A stretch of 64,000 bases of DNA from Pseudomonas sp. W4I3 (GTDB taxonomy: Bacteria; Pseudomonadota; Gammaproteobacteria; Pseudomonadales; Pseudomonadaceae). Below, piece after piece: positions 11,292 through 21,853 of the stretch. Each line of letters opens with the position of its first letter. Within the stretch, counting starts at the first letter, position 1. The notes under the pieces are model-generated. The model was not told the DNA's origin and ran no database searches. It was given only the letters and a program-made list of their open reading frames with translations. Location: assembly GCF_030816195.1 (NCBI RefSeq), contig NZ_JAUSXS010000001.1:1077501-1141500 (forward strand), given 5' to 3'. The position numbers were made by a program, and so were the translations under genes.

Positions 11292-11442
11292 ATGTATGAA
11301 AAACGACGTTAATGCCTAAAAACGCAGGGTTTCGCTACAAATACTTCGTTGTCCCTGATGCGTTGTCTCGCGGGCTACTAGATAATCGCGCGCTACGGGG
11401 ATCAGCGTTGTTTGGTCCATTTTTGACTTAGGTAGAGACTTG

Positions 11443-11485
11443 TCCGATAGCCAGTGGGGAATCATTTTGCCCCTGGGGAGTCGGA
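11443..11485 (+). other. Imperfect hairpin in the mdoG leader
   Basis: Outer arms TCCGA and TCGGA enclose a second stem (CCAGTGGGG against CCCCTGG) with an A/T-rich loop. It ends 72 bases before the mdoG start, and a TTGACT stands just upstream at 11423-11428. The rest of 11292-11557 shows nothing else recognisable. The structure could be a leader element or a former terminator. Confidence 0.4.
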
Positions 11486-11557
11486 ACAATGCTCGCCAAC
11501 CTGGCATATAGATAGCTGGCCGTTGGTTTTTTGATCTGTTTTCGGCGAGGGTTGCTC

Positions 11558-13310
11558 GTGATTGTTAGTCCCTGTAATGCACCAAAATTGTCTGCCAAAC
11601 GGTTACGAAACGCACTGGTGACGGGCTCTGCCCTGTTTTGCCTGTTCGGCGCGGGTCAACTGTGGGCATTCAGTCTGGACGATGTGTCGGCCAAGGCAAA
11701 AGAGCTGGCTGGGCAGAAGTACGAAGCTCCGCGCAGCAATCTGCCGAACGAATTCCGCGAAATGAAATTCGCTGACTACCAGAAGATTCGTTTCCGCAAT
11801 GAAAAAGCCGAATGGGCCGATCAGAACACCCCGTTCAAGCTGTCCTTCTATCACCAGGGTATGCACTTCGATACACCGGTGAAGATCAATGAAGTCACCG
11901 CTGACAGCGTCCAGGAAATCAAGTACGACCCCAATCGCTTCGATTTCGGCGACGTAAAGTTTGATCCCAAAGCCACCGAACAGCTGGGTTATGCCGGCTT
12001 CCGTGTGCTGTTCCCGATCAACAAGGCTGACAAGCAAGACGAAATCATGACCATGCTCGGCGCCAGCTATTTCCGCGTCGTTGGCAAGGATCAGGTGTAT
12101 GGCTTGTCGGCCCGTGGCATGGCAATCGACACCGCGCTGCCGTCCGGCGAAGAATTCCCGCGTTTCACCGAGTTCTGGATCGAGCGTCCGAAGCCTGGCG
12201 ACAAGCACCTGGTGATTTTCGCCCTGCTCGATTCGCCACGTGCGACAGGCGCCTACCGCCTGATCCTGCGTCCGGGCACCGACACCGTGGTGGACGTCAA
12301 ATCCCAGATGTACCTGCGCGACAAGGTCAGCAAGCTGGGCGTGGCCCCGTTGACCTCGATGTACCTGTTCGGCGCCAACCAGCCGTCCAAGGTCCTCAAC
12401 TACCGTCGTGAACTGCATGATTCGAGCGGCCTGTCGATCCATGCCGGCAATGGCGAGTGGATCTGGCGCCCGTTGAACAACCCTAAACACCTGTCGGTCA
12501 GCAACTTCAGCGTCGAAAACCCACGTGGGTTCGGCCTGCTGCAACGTGGTCGCAACTTCAGCCACTATGAAGACCTGGACGACAACTACGACAAGCGCCC
12601 GAGCGCCTGGATCGAACCTGAAGGCGACTGGGGCAAGGGCAGCGTCGACCTGGTTGAGATTCCGACCGCTGACGAAACCAACGACAACATCGTTGCCTTC
12701 TGGAGCCCGGCCGAACTGCCGGAGGTCGGCAAGCCGCTGGACGTGTCCTACCGCCTGCACTGGACGCTGGACGATGCTGCCTTCCATTCGCCGGACAGCG
12801 CCTGGGTCAAGCAGACCCTGCGTTCCACGGGTGACGTCAAGCAATCGAACCTGATCCGTCAGCCGGACGGCACCGTGGCTTACCTGGTGGACTTCGAGGG
12901 CCCGGCCCTGAAGAAACTGCTGCCGGACGCCCCGGTGCGCAGCCAGGTAAGTGTTGGCGACAATCGCCGAGCTGGTTGAAAACAGCGTGCGCTACAACGA
13001 GCACACCAAAGGCTGGCGCCTGACCCTGCGCATGAAGATCAAGGATGCGAGCAAGCCGACTGAAATGCGTGCCGCGCTGGTGCAGGAGATTGCACAGGCC
13101 GAGCCTGAGCAGGTTTCGACCCATGTGCTCAAGGCTGACAAGGTCTTGGCCAAGCAACACGAGAAGCAGGCCAAGAAAGACGCCAAAGAGGCGAAGGACA
13201 AGGACGCCAAGCAGCCAGAAGCCGCACCGGCCCCTGTCACGCCGGAGCCGGCCAAGACCGAACAAGTCCTGACCGAAACCTGGAGCTACCAGTTGCCTGC
13301 CGATGAGTAA
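11558..13310 (+). pseudogene. mdoG: Periplasmic glucan biosynthesis protein MdoG (OpgG), frame broken by one extra base
   Basis: OpgG acts in the periplasm in making osmoregulated glucans from the chains exported by MdoH. The N-terminus has a signal peptide ending GQLWA-FS. The first frame runs to TGA at 12977-12979 and ends SVGDNRRAG. The expected continuation ([11 protein letters not shown] and on to a Lys/Ala-rich tail ending SYQLPADE) lies in the next frame from 12966 to 13310. Removing one base near 12964 (GACAATCGCC to GACAACGCC) restores a 583-residue protein. The start GTG 11558 follows GCGAGGG. The 3' end overlaps mdoH by eight bases. Sequence error is as likely as a true mutation. 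Confidence 0.9.
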
Positions 13311-15873
13311 TTCACAAGCCAAGCCAGAAACTCTGTCCGAGTACCTGGCACACCTCCCCATGACGGCTGAGCAGCGCGCCGAGCTGGCGGGCTGCAGCTC
13401 CTTCAGCGAGTTGCACGAACGCCTGTCGTCCGCCACCTTCGATGCACCTGTCGACGCTGCCCAAGCGTCGGTGGGCCGCAGGCTCACCCTGAGCACCGCC
13501 GAAGAACTGCAGGACGCCGAAATGCTGGCGCTCGACGCCAGCGGTCGCGTGTGCCTCAAGGCCACGCCGCCGATTCGTCGCACCAAGGTCGTGCCCGAGC
13601 CGTGGCGTACCAACATCCTGGTACGCGGCTGGCGCCGGATGACCGGGCGTACCAACCCGCCGAAGCCGCCGAAGGACGAGCGGGTACTGCCGGCTGCGCG
13701 CTGGCGTACCGTGGGCTCGATCCGCCGCTATATCCTGCTGGTGCTGATGCTGGGCCAGACCATCGTGGCCGGCTGGTACATGAAAGGCATCATGCCGTAC
13801 CAGGGCTGGTCGCTGGTCGACTTCGACGAAATCCGCAACCAGACCCTGCTGCAAACCGCGACCCAAGTCCTGCCTTACGCCCTGCAGACCAGCATCCTGA
13901 TCATGTTCGGGATTCTGTTCTGCTGGGTGTCGGCCGGTTTCTGGACTGCGCTCATGGGCTTCCTCGAACTGCTGACCGGTCATGATAAATACCGGATCTC
14001 CGGTAAAAGTGCCGGCGATGAGCCGATTCCGAAGGATGCGCGCACCGCGCTGGTGATGCCTATCTGTAACGAAGACGTACCCCGGGTATTTGCCGGTTTG
14101 CGCGCAACGTTCGAATCGGTGGCCGCCACCGGTGACCTGGATCGCTTCGACTTCTTCGTGCTCAGCGACAGTAATGAAGCCGATATCTGCATTGCCGAAC
14201 AGCAAGCCTGGCTCGACGTGTGCCGCGAAGCCGGTGGTTTCGGCAGGATTTTCTATCGCCGCCGTCGCCGTCGCGTCAAACGCAAGAGCGGTAACCTCGA
14301 CGACTTCTGCCGTCGCTGGGGGGGTGACTACAAGTACATGGTGGTGCTCGACGCCGACAGCGTGATGAGCGGCGAATGCCTGACCAGCCTGGTGCGCCTG
14401 ATGGAAGCCACGCCGGATGCCGGGATTATCCAGACCGCGCCACGTGCGTCGGGCATGGATACCCTGTATGCGCGCATGCAGCAGTTCGCCACCCGCGTCT
14501 ACGGCCCGCTGTTCACTGCCGGTCTGCACTTCTGGCAGTTGGGTGAATCCCACTATTGGGGCCACAACGCAATCATCCGCATGAAGCCGTTTATCGAGCA
14601 CTGCGCCCTGGCGCCGTTGCCAGGCAAGGGCGCGTTTGCCGGTGCGATCCTCTCCCACGACTTCGTTGAAGCAGCGCTGATGCGCCGTGCCGGCTGGGGC
14701 GTGTGGATTGCCTACGACCTGCCGGGCAGCTACGAAGAACTGCCGCCGAACCTGCTCGACGAGCTCAAGCGTGACCGTCGCTGGTGCCACGGTAACCTGA
14801 TGAACTTCCGCCTGTTCCTGGTCAAGGGCATGCACCCGGTGCACCGTGCGGTGTTCCTGACCGGCGTGATGTCCTACCTGTCGGCGCCGTTGTGGTTCTT
14901 CTTCCTGGTGTTGTCCACGGCGTTGCTGGCGGTGAACACCCTGATGGAGCCGCAGTACTTCATGGCGCCGCGCCAGTTGTACCCGCTGTGGCCACAATGG
15001 CACCCGGACAAGGCGGTGGCGCTGTTCTCCACCACCATCGTGCTGCTGTTCCTGCCTAAACTGCTCAGCATCATCCTGATCTGGGCCAAGGGCGCGAAAG
15101 AGTTCGGCGGCAAGTTCAAGGTGACCCTGTCGATGCTGCTGGAGATGCTGTTCTCCATGCTGCTGGCGCCGGTGCGCATGATCTTCCACACCCGTTTCGT
15201 ACTGGCCGCGTTCCTCGGCTGGGCCGCGACCTGGAACTCGCCGCAGCGCGACGACGACTCCACTCCCTGGAGCGAAGCGGTCAAGCGCCACGGTCCGCAG
15301 ACCCTGCTGGGCTTCTTGTGGGCCTTGCTGGTGGTGTGGCTGAACCCGAGCTTCCTGTGGTGGCTGATCCCGATCGTCGGTTCGCTGATGCTGTCGATTC
15401 CGGTGTCGGTGATTTCCAGTCGGGTCAAGTTGGGCCTCAAGTCCCGCGACGAGAGCCTGTTCCTGATTCCGGAGGAATACAATCCGCCGCAGGCGTTGCT
15501 GTCGACTGAGAAGTACACCCACGAAAACCGTTGGCATGCGCTCAATGACGGCTTCGTGCGTTCGGTGGTCGACCCGCAGCAGAACGCCCTGGCCTGCGCC
15601 CTGGCGACCTCGCGTCACCGCGAGGCAGAGCCGATCGAGTACCTGCGTGGGGAGCGTGTTCGCCACGCGTTGAAGGTCGGCCCGGCCGGCCTCAACAACA
15701 GCGAACGCCTGGCCTTGCTCAGCGATCCAGTGGCCCTGGCGCGCTTGCATGAGCAAGTGTGGAGCGAAGGCCACGCCGAGTGGCTGGATGCTTGGCGTGC
15801 TTCGATCAAGGCTGATCCGCACGCACCATTGCTGCCATTGCAACCGCAGTCGTCCCAGGCTCAACCGGCCTGA
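13303..15873 (+). CDS. mdoH: Glucan glucosyltransferase MdoH (OpgH)
   Basis: An 856-residue inner-membrane family 2 glycosyltransferase that polymerises glucose from UDP-glucose into the glucan backbone. The catalytic part shows [21 protein letters not shown] and the acceptor motif region RDRRWCHGN. About eight membrane helices flank it, including one pair near residues 145-210 and a cluster after residue 515. The ATG overlaps the 3' end of mdoG, and the pair is normally co-expressed. A hairpin follows the stop at once. Confidence 0.96.
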   Translation: MSNSQAKPETLSEYLAHLPMTAEQRAELAGCSSFSELHERLSSATFDAPVDAAQASVGRRLTLSTAEELQDAEMLALDASGRVCLKATPPIRRTKVVPEPWRTNILVRGWRRMTGRTNPPKPPKDERVLPAARWRTVGSIRRYILLVLMLGQTIVAGWYMKGIMPYQGWSLVDFDEIRNQTLLQTATQVLPYALQTSILIMFGILFCWVSAGFWTALMGFLELLTGHDKYRISGKSAGDEPIPKDARTALVMPICNEDVPRVFAGLRATFESVAATGDLDRFDFFVLSDSNEADICIAEQQAWLDVCREAGGFGRIFYRRRRRRVKRKSGNLDDFCRRWGGDYKYMVVLDADSVMSGECLTSLVRLMEATPDAGIIQTAPRASGMDTLYARMQQFATRVYGPLFTAGLHFWQLGESHYWGHNAIIRMKPFIEHCALAPLPGKGAFAGAILSHDFVEAALMRRAGWGVWIAYDLPGSYEELPPNLLDELKRDRRWCHGNLMNFRLFLVKGMHPVHRAVFLTGVMSYLSAPLWFFFLVLSTALLAVNTLMEPQYFMAPRQLYPLWPQWHPDKAVALFSTTIVLLFLPKLLSIILIWAKGAKEFGGKFKVTLSMLLEMLFSMLLAPVRMIFHTRFVLAAFLGWAATWNSPQRDDDSTPWSEAVKRHGPQTLLGFLWALLVVWLNPSFLWWLIPIVGSLMLSIPVSVISSRVKLGLKSRDESLFLIPEEYNPPQALLSTEKYTHENRWHALNDGFVRSVVDPQQNALACALATSRHREAEPIEYLRGERVRHALKVGPAGLNNSERLALLSDPVALARLHEQVWSEGHAEWLDAWRASIKADPHAPLLPLQPQSSQAQPA

Positions 15874-15878
15874 TTCAG

Positions 15879-15907
15879 ACACCCCCGAGGGCTCACCTCG
15901 GGGGTGT
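15879..15907 (+). terminator. Hairpin after mdoH
   Basis: A perfect 12-base-pair stem, ACACCCCCGAGG against CCTCGGGGGTGT, with loop GCTCA, five bases after the mdoH stop. There is no clear T run after it, so termination may be partial. The region 15908-16059 holds no other recognised element. Confidence 0.7.
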
Positions 15908-16059
15908 TGCAGACGCTGGTCCTACAGCGTTTCGCGCCCCTTCCTTTCTTCGCTAACTCCTTGTTATTTCGAAACAAAAGACCTTCTTTCGAGGCGTATT
16001 GCCGTGCCTGTGGCTGGGGTAGCATCGCCCCCCAAATCTGACGCGCCACGGGGGCATAC

Positions 16060-16860
16060 ATGTTCAAGAGGTATTGTTCGGCACTGCTGATAGGTGCTGC
16101 CGCATTGATTCACACAGGCTTGTTAAATGCCGGGGCAATTGACGACGCCGTTCGCCGTGGCGTGCTGAAAGTCGGCACAACGCCGACTTACGTACCGTTT
16201 GAAATGACGGACAAACAGGGACGAATCGTCGGCTTCGAGATCGACTTGCTCCACGCGATGAGTCGCGCGCTGGGGGTTGAACTCGAGCTGGTCGCGGTGC
16301 CCTACCCAGAGTTGCTGTCAGGGTTGATGGCGAAAAAATTCGATCTGATCGGCAGCGGCATGACGGTCACCCAGGAGCGCAACCTCAAACTCAACTTCAG
16401 TGATTCTTTTATCGTGGTGGGCCAGACGGTCCTGCTGCACCCGCGCCTGGCCGGCACGGTAACCAGCATCGAAGACCTGGACGAGACGGGCTATCGGATC
16501 GCGGTCATTGAAGGCACTACCGGCGAGGCAGCCGCTCAGCGCTTCCTGGGAGCGGCTCGATTGAAGAGCTTCGCAACGCCAGAGGAGGGGGTGCGCGAGG
16601 TGGTGGAGGGCAAGGCCGACGCCTTCATCCATGACGCGCCCTACAATCTGATCGCAATGGCGCGACCCGAGAACAGCTCATTACTGACGCTGGAGCAGCC
16701 GTTTACCTTTGAACCCCTGGCGTTCGGCCTGAAAAAAGGCGATTACGACAGCCTCAACTGGATCAATCATTTCCTCAATCAAGTGGCGCAGGACGGCACC
16801 TACGATCAACTGCATGACAAGTGGTTCAAGGACACCGCCTGGATCGCAGAGATTGACTGA
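16060..16860 (+). CDS. Amino-acid ABC transporter substrate-binding protein, first of two tandem copies
   Basis: A 266-residue family 3 solute-binding protein with a signal peptide (hydrophobic stretch ending near LLNAG). The mature part begins GAIDDAVRRGVLKVG and contains IGSGMTVTQERNL, with the ligand-carboxylate arginine expected in QERN, and IEGTTGE. It is closely similar along its whole length to the next gene (17077-17877). The pair sits before a permease and an ATPase, so it probably feeds one importer. Ligand unknown; polar or acidic amino acids are typical of the family. The preceding 150 bases separate it from the mdoH hairpin. Confidence 0.88.
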   Translation: MFKRYCSALLIGAAALIHTGLLNAGAIDDAVRRGVLKVGTTPTYVPFEMTDKQGRIVGFEIDLLHAMSRALGVELELVAVPYPELLSGLMAKKFDLIGSGMTVTQERNLKLNFSDSFIVVGQTVLLHPRLAGTVTSIEDLDETGYRIAVIEGTTGEAAAQRFLGAARLKSFATPEEGVREVVEGKADAFIHDAPYNLIAMARPENSSLLTLEQPFTFEPLAFGLKKGDYDSLNWINHFLNQVAQDGTYDQLHDKWFKDTAWIAEID

Positions 16861-17076
16861 TCGTCATAACTTCTTACACATCAACCCATTAGCACGTTCA
16901 TGCGCTGACGTGTCTAGGCCTATGGTCAGCCGTGGCGCCGTAGGGCTTCTCTTACATACGCCGATAACATTTAGCCGTGAAGCCTTTGTGACGGGCAACG
17001 AGTGGGTTAGGATCGCACCCCGAAATGGCGCAGCCCTTTTGTGCGCCAACCTTATAAGAACCGTTCAGGGGACTTG

Positions 17077-17877
17077 ATGATGAAAAAGTATCTGTCGATG
17101 CTGATGCTCGGCGTCACCGCGCTGGTGGCAGCCACTGCCGCCCAAGCCGGCGCCATCGATGATGCGGTCAAGCGCGGCACGTTGAAAGTCGGCATGGACC
17201 CGACTTACATGCCGTTCGAGATGACCGACAAGCGCGGCGAAATCATCGGCTTCGAAGTTGACATCCTCAAGGCCATGGCCAAATCCATGGGCGTCAAGCT
17301 GGAGCTGGTGTCCACCGGCTATGACGGGATCATCCCGGCCTTCCTGACCGGCAAGTTCGACATGATCGGCAGCGGCATGACCCTGACCCAGGAGCGTAAC
17401 CTGCGCTTGAACTTCAGCGAACCGTTCATCGTGGTCGGCCAGACCCTGCTGATTCGCAAGGACCTGGAAGGCACCATCAAGTCCTACAAAGACCTCAACG
17501 ACGAAAAATACCGCCTGACTTCCAAGCTGGGCACCACCGGCGAAATGGTCGCCAAAAAGCTGATCGCCAAAGCCAAGTACCACGGCTACGACAACGAGCA
17601 GGAAGGCGTGCTGGACGTGGTCAACGGCAAGGCTGACGCGTTTGTCTACGACGCACCGTATAACGTGGTGGCCGAGAAGAAAGTCGGCAATGGCAAGCTG
17701 GTGTTCCTCGACGAACCCTTCACCTTTGAACCCCTGGCGTTCGGCCTGAAGAAAGGCGATTACGACAGCGTCAACTTCATCAACAACTTCCTGCACCAGA
17801 TCAAGAACGACGGCACCTACGATCGCATCCATGACAAGTGGTTCAAGAGCTCCGAGTGGCTCAAGGACATGGAATAA
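17077..17877 (+). CDS. Amino-acid ABC transporter substrate-binding protein, second of two tandem copies
   Basis: A 266-residue periplasmic binding protein with signal peptide ending ATAAQAG. Family landmarks match the preceding gene: IGSGMTLTQERNL, KLGTTGE and a C-terminal DGTYDRIHDKWF. Residues at the front of the ligand cleft differ (GMDPTYMPFE here against GTTPTYVPFE). ATG 17077 and ATG 17080 both follow AGGGG at 17067-17071. The 216 bases before it hold no other gene, so it may have its own promoter. A REP pair follows the stop. Confidence 0.9.
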   Translation: MMKKYLSMLMLGVTALVAATAAQAGAIDDAVKRGTLKVGMDPTYMPFEMTDKRGEIIGFEVDILKAMAKSMGVKLELVSTGYDGIIPAFLTGKFDMIGSGMTLTQERNLRLNFSEPFIVVGQTLLIRKDLEGTIKSYKDLNDEKYRLTSKLGTTGEMVAKKLIAKAKYHGYDNEQEGVLDVVNGKADAFVYDAPYNVVAEKKVGNGKLVFLDEPFTFEPLAFGLKKGDYDSVNFINNFLHQIKNDGTYDRIHDKWFKSSEWLKDME

Positions 17878-17899
17878 GGCTTAAGACCGAGTTGCCTGT

Positions 17900-17964
17900 A
17901 TCGGGGACAAGCCCCCTCCCGCATTTGGAATGCGTTTCCCTGTGGGAGGGGGCTTGCCCCCGAT
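17900..17964. repeat. Paired REP (GTGGGAGGGGGCTTGC family) inside the ABC operon
   Basis: Inverted copies at 17900-17923 (one base-pair variant, GGGGACAAGC) and 17941-17963, separated by 17 bases. It lies between the second binding protein and the permease, the usual place for an element that lets the highly needed binding protein be made in excess. Confidence 0.9.
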
Positions 17965-18000
17965 GGCGGCCTATCAGGCAACACCTATGCGGACAGTGAA

Positions 18001-18960
18001 ATGAAACAGAAAAAAGCCCAATGGCCCTGGCACCTGTTGACGGTAGTCGTGCTGGTCGGCCTGGCTGGCGCCCTGTACTACGCCACCTCGCTGATGTCCT
18101 ACGAATGGCGCTGGAACCGCGTGCCGCAGTACTTCGCCTATCAGGCCGAGGAAGCGCAGCGTGCGGCGGATATATCCACGGTCATTGAACTGATTCGCAA
18201 GGGGGATGTAGCCGAAGTCACCCTGCGCAGTGACGCCGGCACCGAACAAAAGGTGACGGTCGCCGACAACAGCCTGCAAGTGGCGCGTGGCGACGACGTG
18301 GCTGAAGGTGACGTCATCGGCGTCAACCGCCATTGGGCACTGGGCCCGCTGATGTGGGGCTTGTGGACCACGCTGTGGTTGTCAGTGGTGTCCGGCATCC
18401 TGGGCTTGGCGATTGGTCTGGCTACCGGTTTGTGCCGACTGTCGAGCAACCCGACCTTGCGCGACCTGTCGACGATCTACGTCGAACTGGTGCGCGGTAC
18501 GCCGCTGCTGGTGCAAATCTTCATTTTCTATTTCTTCATCGGCACGGTGCTCAACCTGTCCCGGGAGTTTGCCGGGATCGCGGCCCTGTCGCTGTTCACC
18601 GGTGCCTACGTCGCTGAAATCGTGCGTGCCGGTGTGCAGTCGATCACTCGTGGCCAGAACGAGGCGGCGCGCTCCCTGGGCTTGAGTGCCAGCCAGTCGA
18701 TGCGGCATGTGGTGCTGCCACAGGCCTTCAAACGCGTGCTGCCGCCGTTGGCCGGGCAATTTATCAGCCTGGTGAAAGACACCTCGCTGGTTTCGGTGAT
18801 CGCGATTACCGAGCTGCTCAAGAGCGGACGCGAAGTCATCACCACCTCGTTTTCGCCTTTCGAAATCCTGTTCTGTGTGGCAGGCCTGTACCTGCTGATC
18901 AACCTGCCGCTGTCGAAAATGGCCAGCCGGCTTGAGCGGAGGCTCGCGCAAAGTGATTGA
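18001..18960 (+). CDS. Amino-acid ABC transporter permease
   Basis: A 319-residue inner-membrane protein of the HisM/GlnP type. The N-terminal 120 residues contain one membrane helix followed by a soluble domain that is longer than in minimal GlnP-type permeases. The core then starts at [15 protein letters not shown] and carries [13 protein letters not shown] and the coupling loop [22 protein letters not shown]. It forms a homodimeric channel with the downstream ATPase. The stop overlaps the ATPase start. Confidence 0.93.
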   Translation: MKQKKAQWPWHLLTVVVLVGLAGALYYATSLMSYEWRWNRVPQYFAYQAEEAQRAADISTVIELIRKGDVAEVTLRSDAGTEQKVTVADNSLQVARGDDVAEGDVIGVNRHWALGPLMWGLWTTLWLSVVSGILGLAIGLATGLCRLSSNPTLRDLSTIYVELVRGTPLLVQIFIFYFFIGTVLNLSREFAGIAALSLFTGAYVAEIVRAGVQSITRGQNEAARSLGLSASQSMRHVVLPQAFKRVLPPLAGQFISLVKDTSLVSVIAITELLKSGREVITTSFSPFEILFCVAGLYLLINLPLSKMASRLERRLAQSD

Positions 18961-19687
18961 AGTTCGCGATCTGGTAAAAGTCTTCGACACCCGTGGCCAT
19001 ATCGTGCGTGCGGTGGACCATGTGACCACCCAGGTGGCCAAGGGTGAAGTGCTGGTGGTGATCGGTCCGTCCGGCTCTGGCAAGTCCACCTTTCTGCGCT
19101 GCCTCAATGGACTGGAGGCGTTCGATTCGGGCACGGTGAGCATCGAAGGTTTGCAGCTGGCCGACCCGAAGACCGACGTGAACGCCTATCGCCGTGAAGT
19201 CGGCATGGTGTTCCAGCATTTCAACCTGTTCCCGCACATGACCGTGCTGGAAAACCTGTGCCTGGCGCAAAAGGTCGTGCGCAAGCGCGGCAAGCAAGAG
19301 CGCGAAGCCAAGGCCCTGGCGCTGTTGGAAAAGGTGGGTATTGCACAGAAAGCCAACGAATTTCCGTCGCGCCTCTCCGGTGGCCAGCAGCAGCGGGTAG
19401 CGATTGCCCGTGCCCTGGCGATGGAGCCCAAGGTGATGCTGTTTGACGAGCCCACCTCGGCCCTCGACCCGGAAATGGTCGGCGAAGTGCTCGACGTGAT
19501 GAAGACCCTGGCGCTGGAGGGCATGACGATGGTCTGCGTCACCCACGAAATGGGCTTTGCTCGCGAGGTGGCAGACCGGGTGTTGTTCTTCGATCACGGC
19601 AAATTGCTGGAGGACGCCGCGCCGGCCGCGTTCTTCGACGCGCCGAAAGACCCGCGAGCCCAGGCCTTCCTGCGCCAGGTTTTATAG
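18953..19687 (+). CDS. Amino-acid ABC transporter ATPase
   Basis: A 244-residue polar amino acid ABC ATPase. Walker A is GPSGSGKST, the signature LSGGQQQR, and Walker [18 protein letters not shown] 18953, with GGAGG at 18938-18942, gives the usual length and [11 protein letters not shown] as N-terminus. A TTG at 18932 is possible but less typical. It overlaps the permease by eight bases. The gene ends against a very large palindrome that also closes the convergent chemoreceptor gene. Confidence 0.94.
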   Translation: MIEVRDLVKVFDTRGHIVRAVDHVTTQVAKGEVLVVIGPSGSGKSTFLRCLNGLEAFDSGTVSIEGLQLADPKTDVNAYRREVGMVFQHFNLFPHMTVLENLCLAQKVVRKRGKQEREAKALALLEKVGIAQKANEFPSRLSGGQQQRVAIARALAMEPKVMLFDEPTSALDPEMVGEVLDVMKTLALEGMTMVCVTHEMGFAREVADRVLFFDHGKLLEDAAPAAFFDAPKDPRAQAFLRQVL

Positions 19688-19707
19688 GTTCACGAAGCGG
19701 ACTCAAC

Positions 19708-19796
19708 TGTGGGAGGGGGCTTGCTCCCGATAGCGGAGTGTCAGTCACCAGACATTTGACTGACACTCCGCTATCGGGAGCAAGCCCCCTCCCACA
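19708..19796. repeat. Perfect REP palindrome with 40-base arms (convergent terminator region)
   Basis: The arms 19708-19747 and 19757-19796 are exact reverse complements over 40 bases, with a nine-base loop. Both ends are the GTGGGAGGGGGCTTGC core. It fills the space between the ABC ATPase (plus strand) and a chemoreceptor (minus strand), so it probably acts as a two-way transcription block. Confidence 0.95.
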
Positions 19797-19811
19797 TAGG
19801 ATAGTGGTGTT

Positions 19812-21719
19812 TCAAAGCTTGAATTTATCGATCAGCGTCTGCAGATCCAGGCTCAACCTCGTCAACTGAACGCTCGCCGCTGCCGTTTCCTCACTGGCGG
19901 CGGCAGTCTGTTCCGACACATCCCGTACCTTCAAGACACTGCGGTTGATTTCCTCGGCCACCGCGCTTTGCTGTTCGGCGGCGGCGGCAATCTGCGGGTT
20001 CATTTCCTGGATGACCGATACCGTGCGGGTGATGGCGGCGAGGGCCTCGCCAGCGTCACGGGTCAGGGCAACGCTGTTGTCGGTCAGGTTGCGACTGCTG
20101 TCCATGATGTCCGCGACCTGCTGGGTGCCGTTATTCAGGCCCAGGATCAACCCTTCAATCTCCTCAGCCGATTCCTGCGTGCGCTGGGCCAGACTGCGTA
20201 CTTCATCGGCGACCACGGCGAACCCCCGGCCAGCAGTACCCGCGCGCGCCGCTTCGATGGCGGCATTCAGGGCCAGCAGGTTGGTCTGTTGTGACACGGA
20301 CTTGATCACGTCGAGCACACTGGCGATCTTTTCGCTCTCCTTTTGCAGAGCCAGCATCGCGCGGCCGGATAAGGCCATTTCACTGGCCAGGTTGCCGATC
20401 TGCTCAACCGCCTGGGTGACTACCTGCTCGCCGGCGCCGGCCTGCTGGTCTGCTTCGTTCGCGGCCACGGACGCGCGTTCGGCATGGCGCGCCACTTCCT
20501 GGGCGGTGGCGAGCATTTCATTCATCGCCGTGGCCACTTGGTCGGTCTCATGTTTTTGCTCATTCAGCCCGTTGCGGGTCTGTTCGGTCACGGTGGATAA
20601 CTGCGTCGCCGCACCGGCAATCTGCCTAGCGCTGTCACCGATGCTGCCGATCAGGCTGCGCAGGCTGTGGGTCATTTGGCCGATGCTGTGTTGCAGTTGG
20701 CCCAGTTCGTCGCGGCGCTCCACCTGGATATCGTGACTCAGGTCGCCCTTGGCGATACGGTTGGCGGATGCCAGGACCTGGCGTAACGGTAAGACGATCT
20801 GCCGAGCAATCCACCAGGCGGCCAGTGTGCCGAGCAGCAACGCCGCAGCGGTGACGCTTGTGAGCAGGGTATGGGTTTGTTCCACTTCCCGGTCGCGTTT
20901 AAAGGCCTGGGCCTGGCTTAACAGGTCGTTTTGTTCCAGCACTTGATCGAGTTGTTGTTCGAGTCGGTTCTGCACGGCCTCGGTATTAAGCTGGGCCTCC
21001 TTGAGCGTTATCAATTGCGCACGGTAGGCGGCCAATTGGGTTTTGAGCAAAGCCGCATCCACCGGGAGGGTCGTGACGGCCTCCTGCGCCGCCTCCAGTG
21101 CATCGAGCGCCGTGCTGACCGTTTGGGCATAGGCTTGCAATGAGTCGGCCGCCCACGCCGGGTTCTGAGTGCCATCATCGGCAAGTGTTATCGCCTGGCG
21201 CAGGTCTTCAATGGCATCAAGGGCTTTCTGGTTTTCCTGGTCGGGTAGATCACTGGCGAATTGGGCCAGGGTGTCGCCGGTCTGAAGGGCCATTTGTTTG
21301 AGCGGGCTACGGGCGTTTTCACGAAGTTCGACCAGGGACGGTAGCTCATTGAGCGCGGCTTTTAATCCAGCTATCAGGCGCGTTGTTTCCTGAAGGCGCT
21401 GCTGGTCGGAGGGGGCTCTCATGTGGGTTGAGAGGTCAGCGATATACAGTTCGATTTTTCCGATGCGCGCGTTGATTTCGCCCAGGCTTGCAGTGTCCGC
21501 CAATATTCGATACACGATTCGATCGGCACGCATGGCTTCGGCATCAACAGCCCACTGCCCCAATGTTGTCAGCTTGGAAGAGCGTTCAAGCACGGCATTC
21601 AGAGCTTGCCAGCTTGTCACGGCGATGGTGAGACTGAGGAACAGCACCAGGCCAAAACCCAGGGCGAGTTTGAGGCGTACGCTGATGTTGTCCAGCAAGC
21701 GAGTCAGCCAAGTAAACAT
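19812..21719 (-). CDS. Methyl-accepting chemotaxis protein with large helical periplasmic domain (copy A)
   Basis: A 635-residue chemoreceptor. One membrane helix spans about residues 17-37 and a second about 285-304, leaving some 245 periplasmic residues, the size of a helical bimodular (HBM) sensor. HAMP follows, then the signalling hairpin containing [23 protein letters not shown] in two overlapping pieces of the canonical tip. There is no C-terminal CheR-docking pentapeptide. The start ATG 21719 has GGAGG six bases upstream. The gene lies next to a paralogue and an amino-acid importer. The homologous PAO1 position is, as I recall, McpK (alpha-ketoglutarate). Ligand here is unknown. Confidence 0.92.
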   Translation of the reverse strand: MFTWLTRLLDNISVRLKLALGFGLVLFLSLTIAVTSWQALNAVLERSSKLTTLGQWAVDAEAMRADRIVYRILADTASLGEINARIGKIELYIADLSTHMRAPSDQQRLQETTRLIAGLKAALNELPSLVELRENARSPLKQMALQTGDTLAQFASDLPDQENQKALDAIEDLRQAITLADDGTQNPAWAADSLQAYAQTVSTALDALEAAQEAVTTLPVDAALLKTQLAAYRAQLITLKEAQLNTEAVQNRLEQQLDQVLEQNDLLSQAQAFKRDREVEQTHTLLTSVTAAALLLGTLAAWWIARQIVLPLRQVLASANRIAKGDLSHDIQVERRDELGQLQHSIGQMTHSLRSLIGSIGDSARQIAGAATQLSTVTEQTRNGLNEQKHETDQVATAMNEMLATAQEVARHAERASVAANEADQQAGAGEQVVTQAVEQIGNLASEMALSGRAMLALQKESEKIASVLDVIKSVSQQTNLLALNAAIEAARAGTAGRGFAVVADEVRSLAQRTQESAEEIEGLILGLNNGTQQVADIMDSSRNLTDNSVALTRDAGEALAAITRTVSVIQEMNPQIAAAAEQQSAVAEEINRSVLKVRDVSEQTAAASEETAAASVQLTRLSLDLQTLIDKFKL

Positions 21720-21853
21720 GGTGGACCTCCAAATCTGAAAAGCGCTTAGCAACAGAGCAAACGCTAATCCGATTCGAGGTGAGGGCGGGCTGATAACTGC
21801 GTAGGAAATTTCACAAGTTGCGGCAGCCTTGATCGGCTGCCGCGCAGGTCCGG

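Noticed and set aside
11316..11507. A 63-codon minus-strand frame in the mdoG leader
   Set aside because: No ribosome-binding site, no recognisable family, and it overlaps the leader hairpin; chance frame in GC-rich DNA is more likely.
12950..12980. Programmed ribosomal frameshifting as an explanation for mdoG, ubiE, malic enzyme and ponA
   Set aside because: None of the four sites shows a classical slippery heptamer with a downstream structure, and these families are not known to use recoding.
13312..15882. An open frame of 856 codons opposite mdoH, and one of 866 codons opposite ponA (47913-50513)
   Set aside because: Same reason: biased composition, no family features, and they cover known genes almost exactly.
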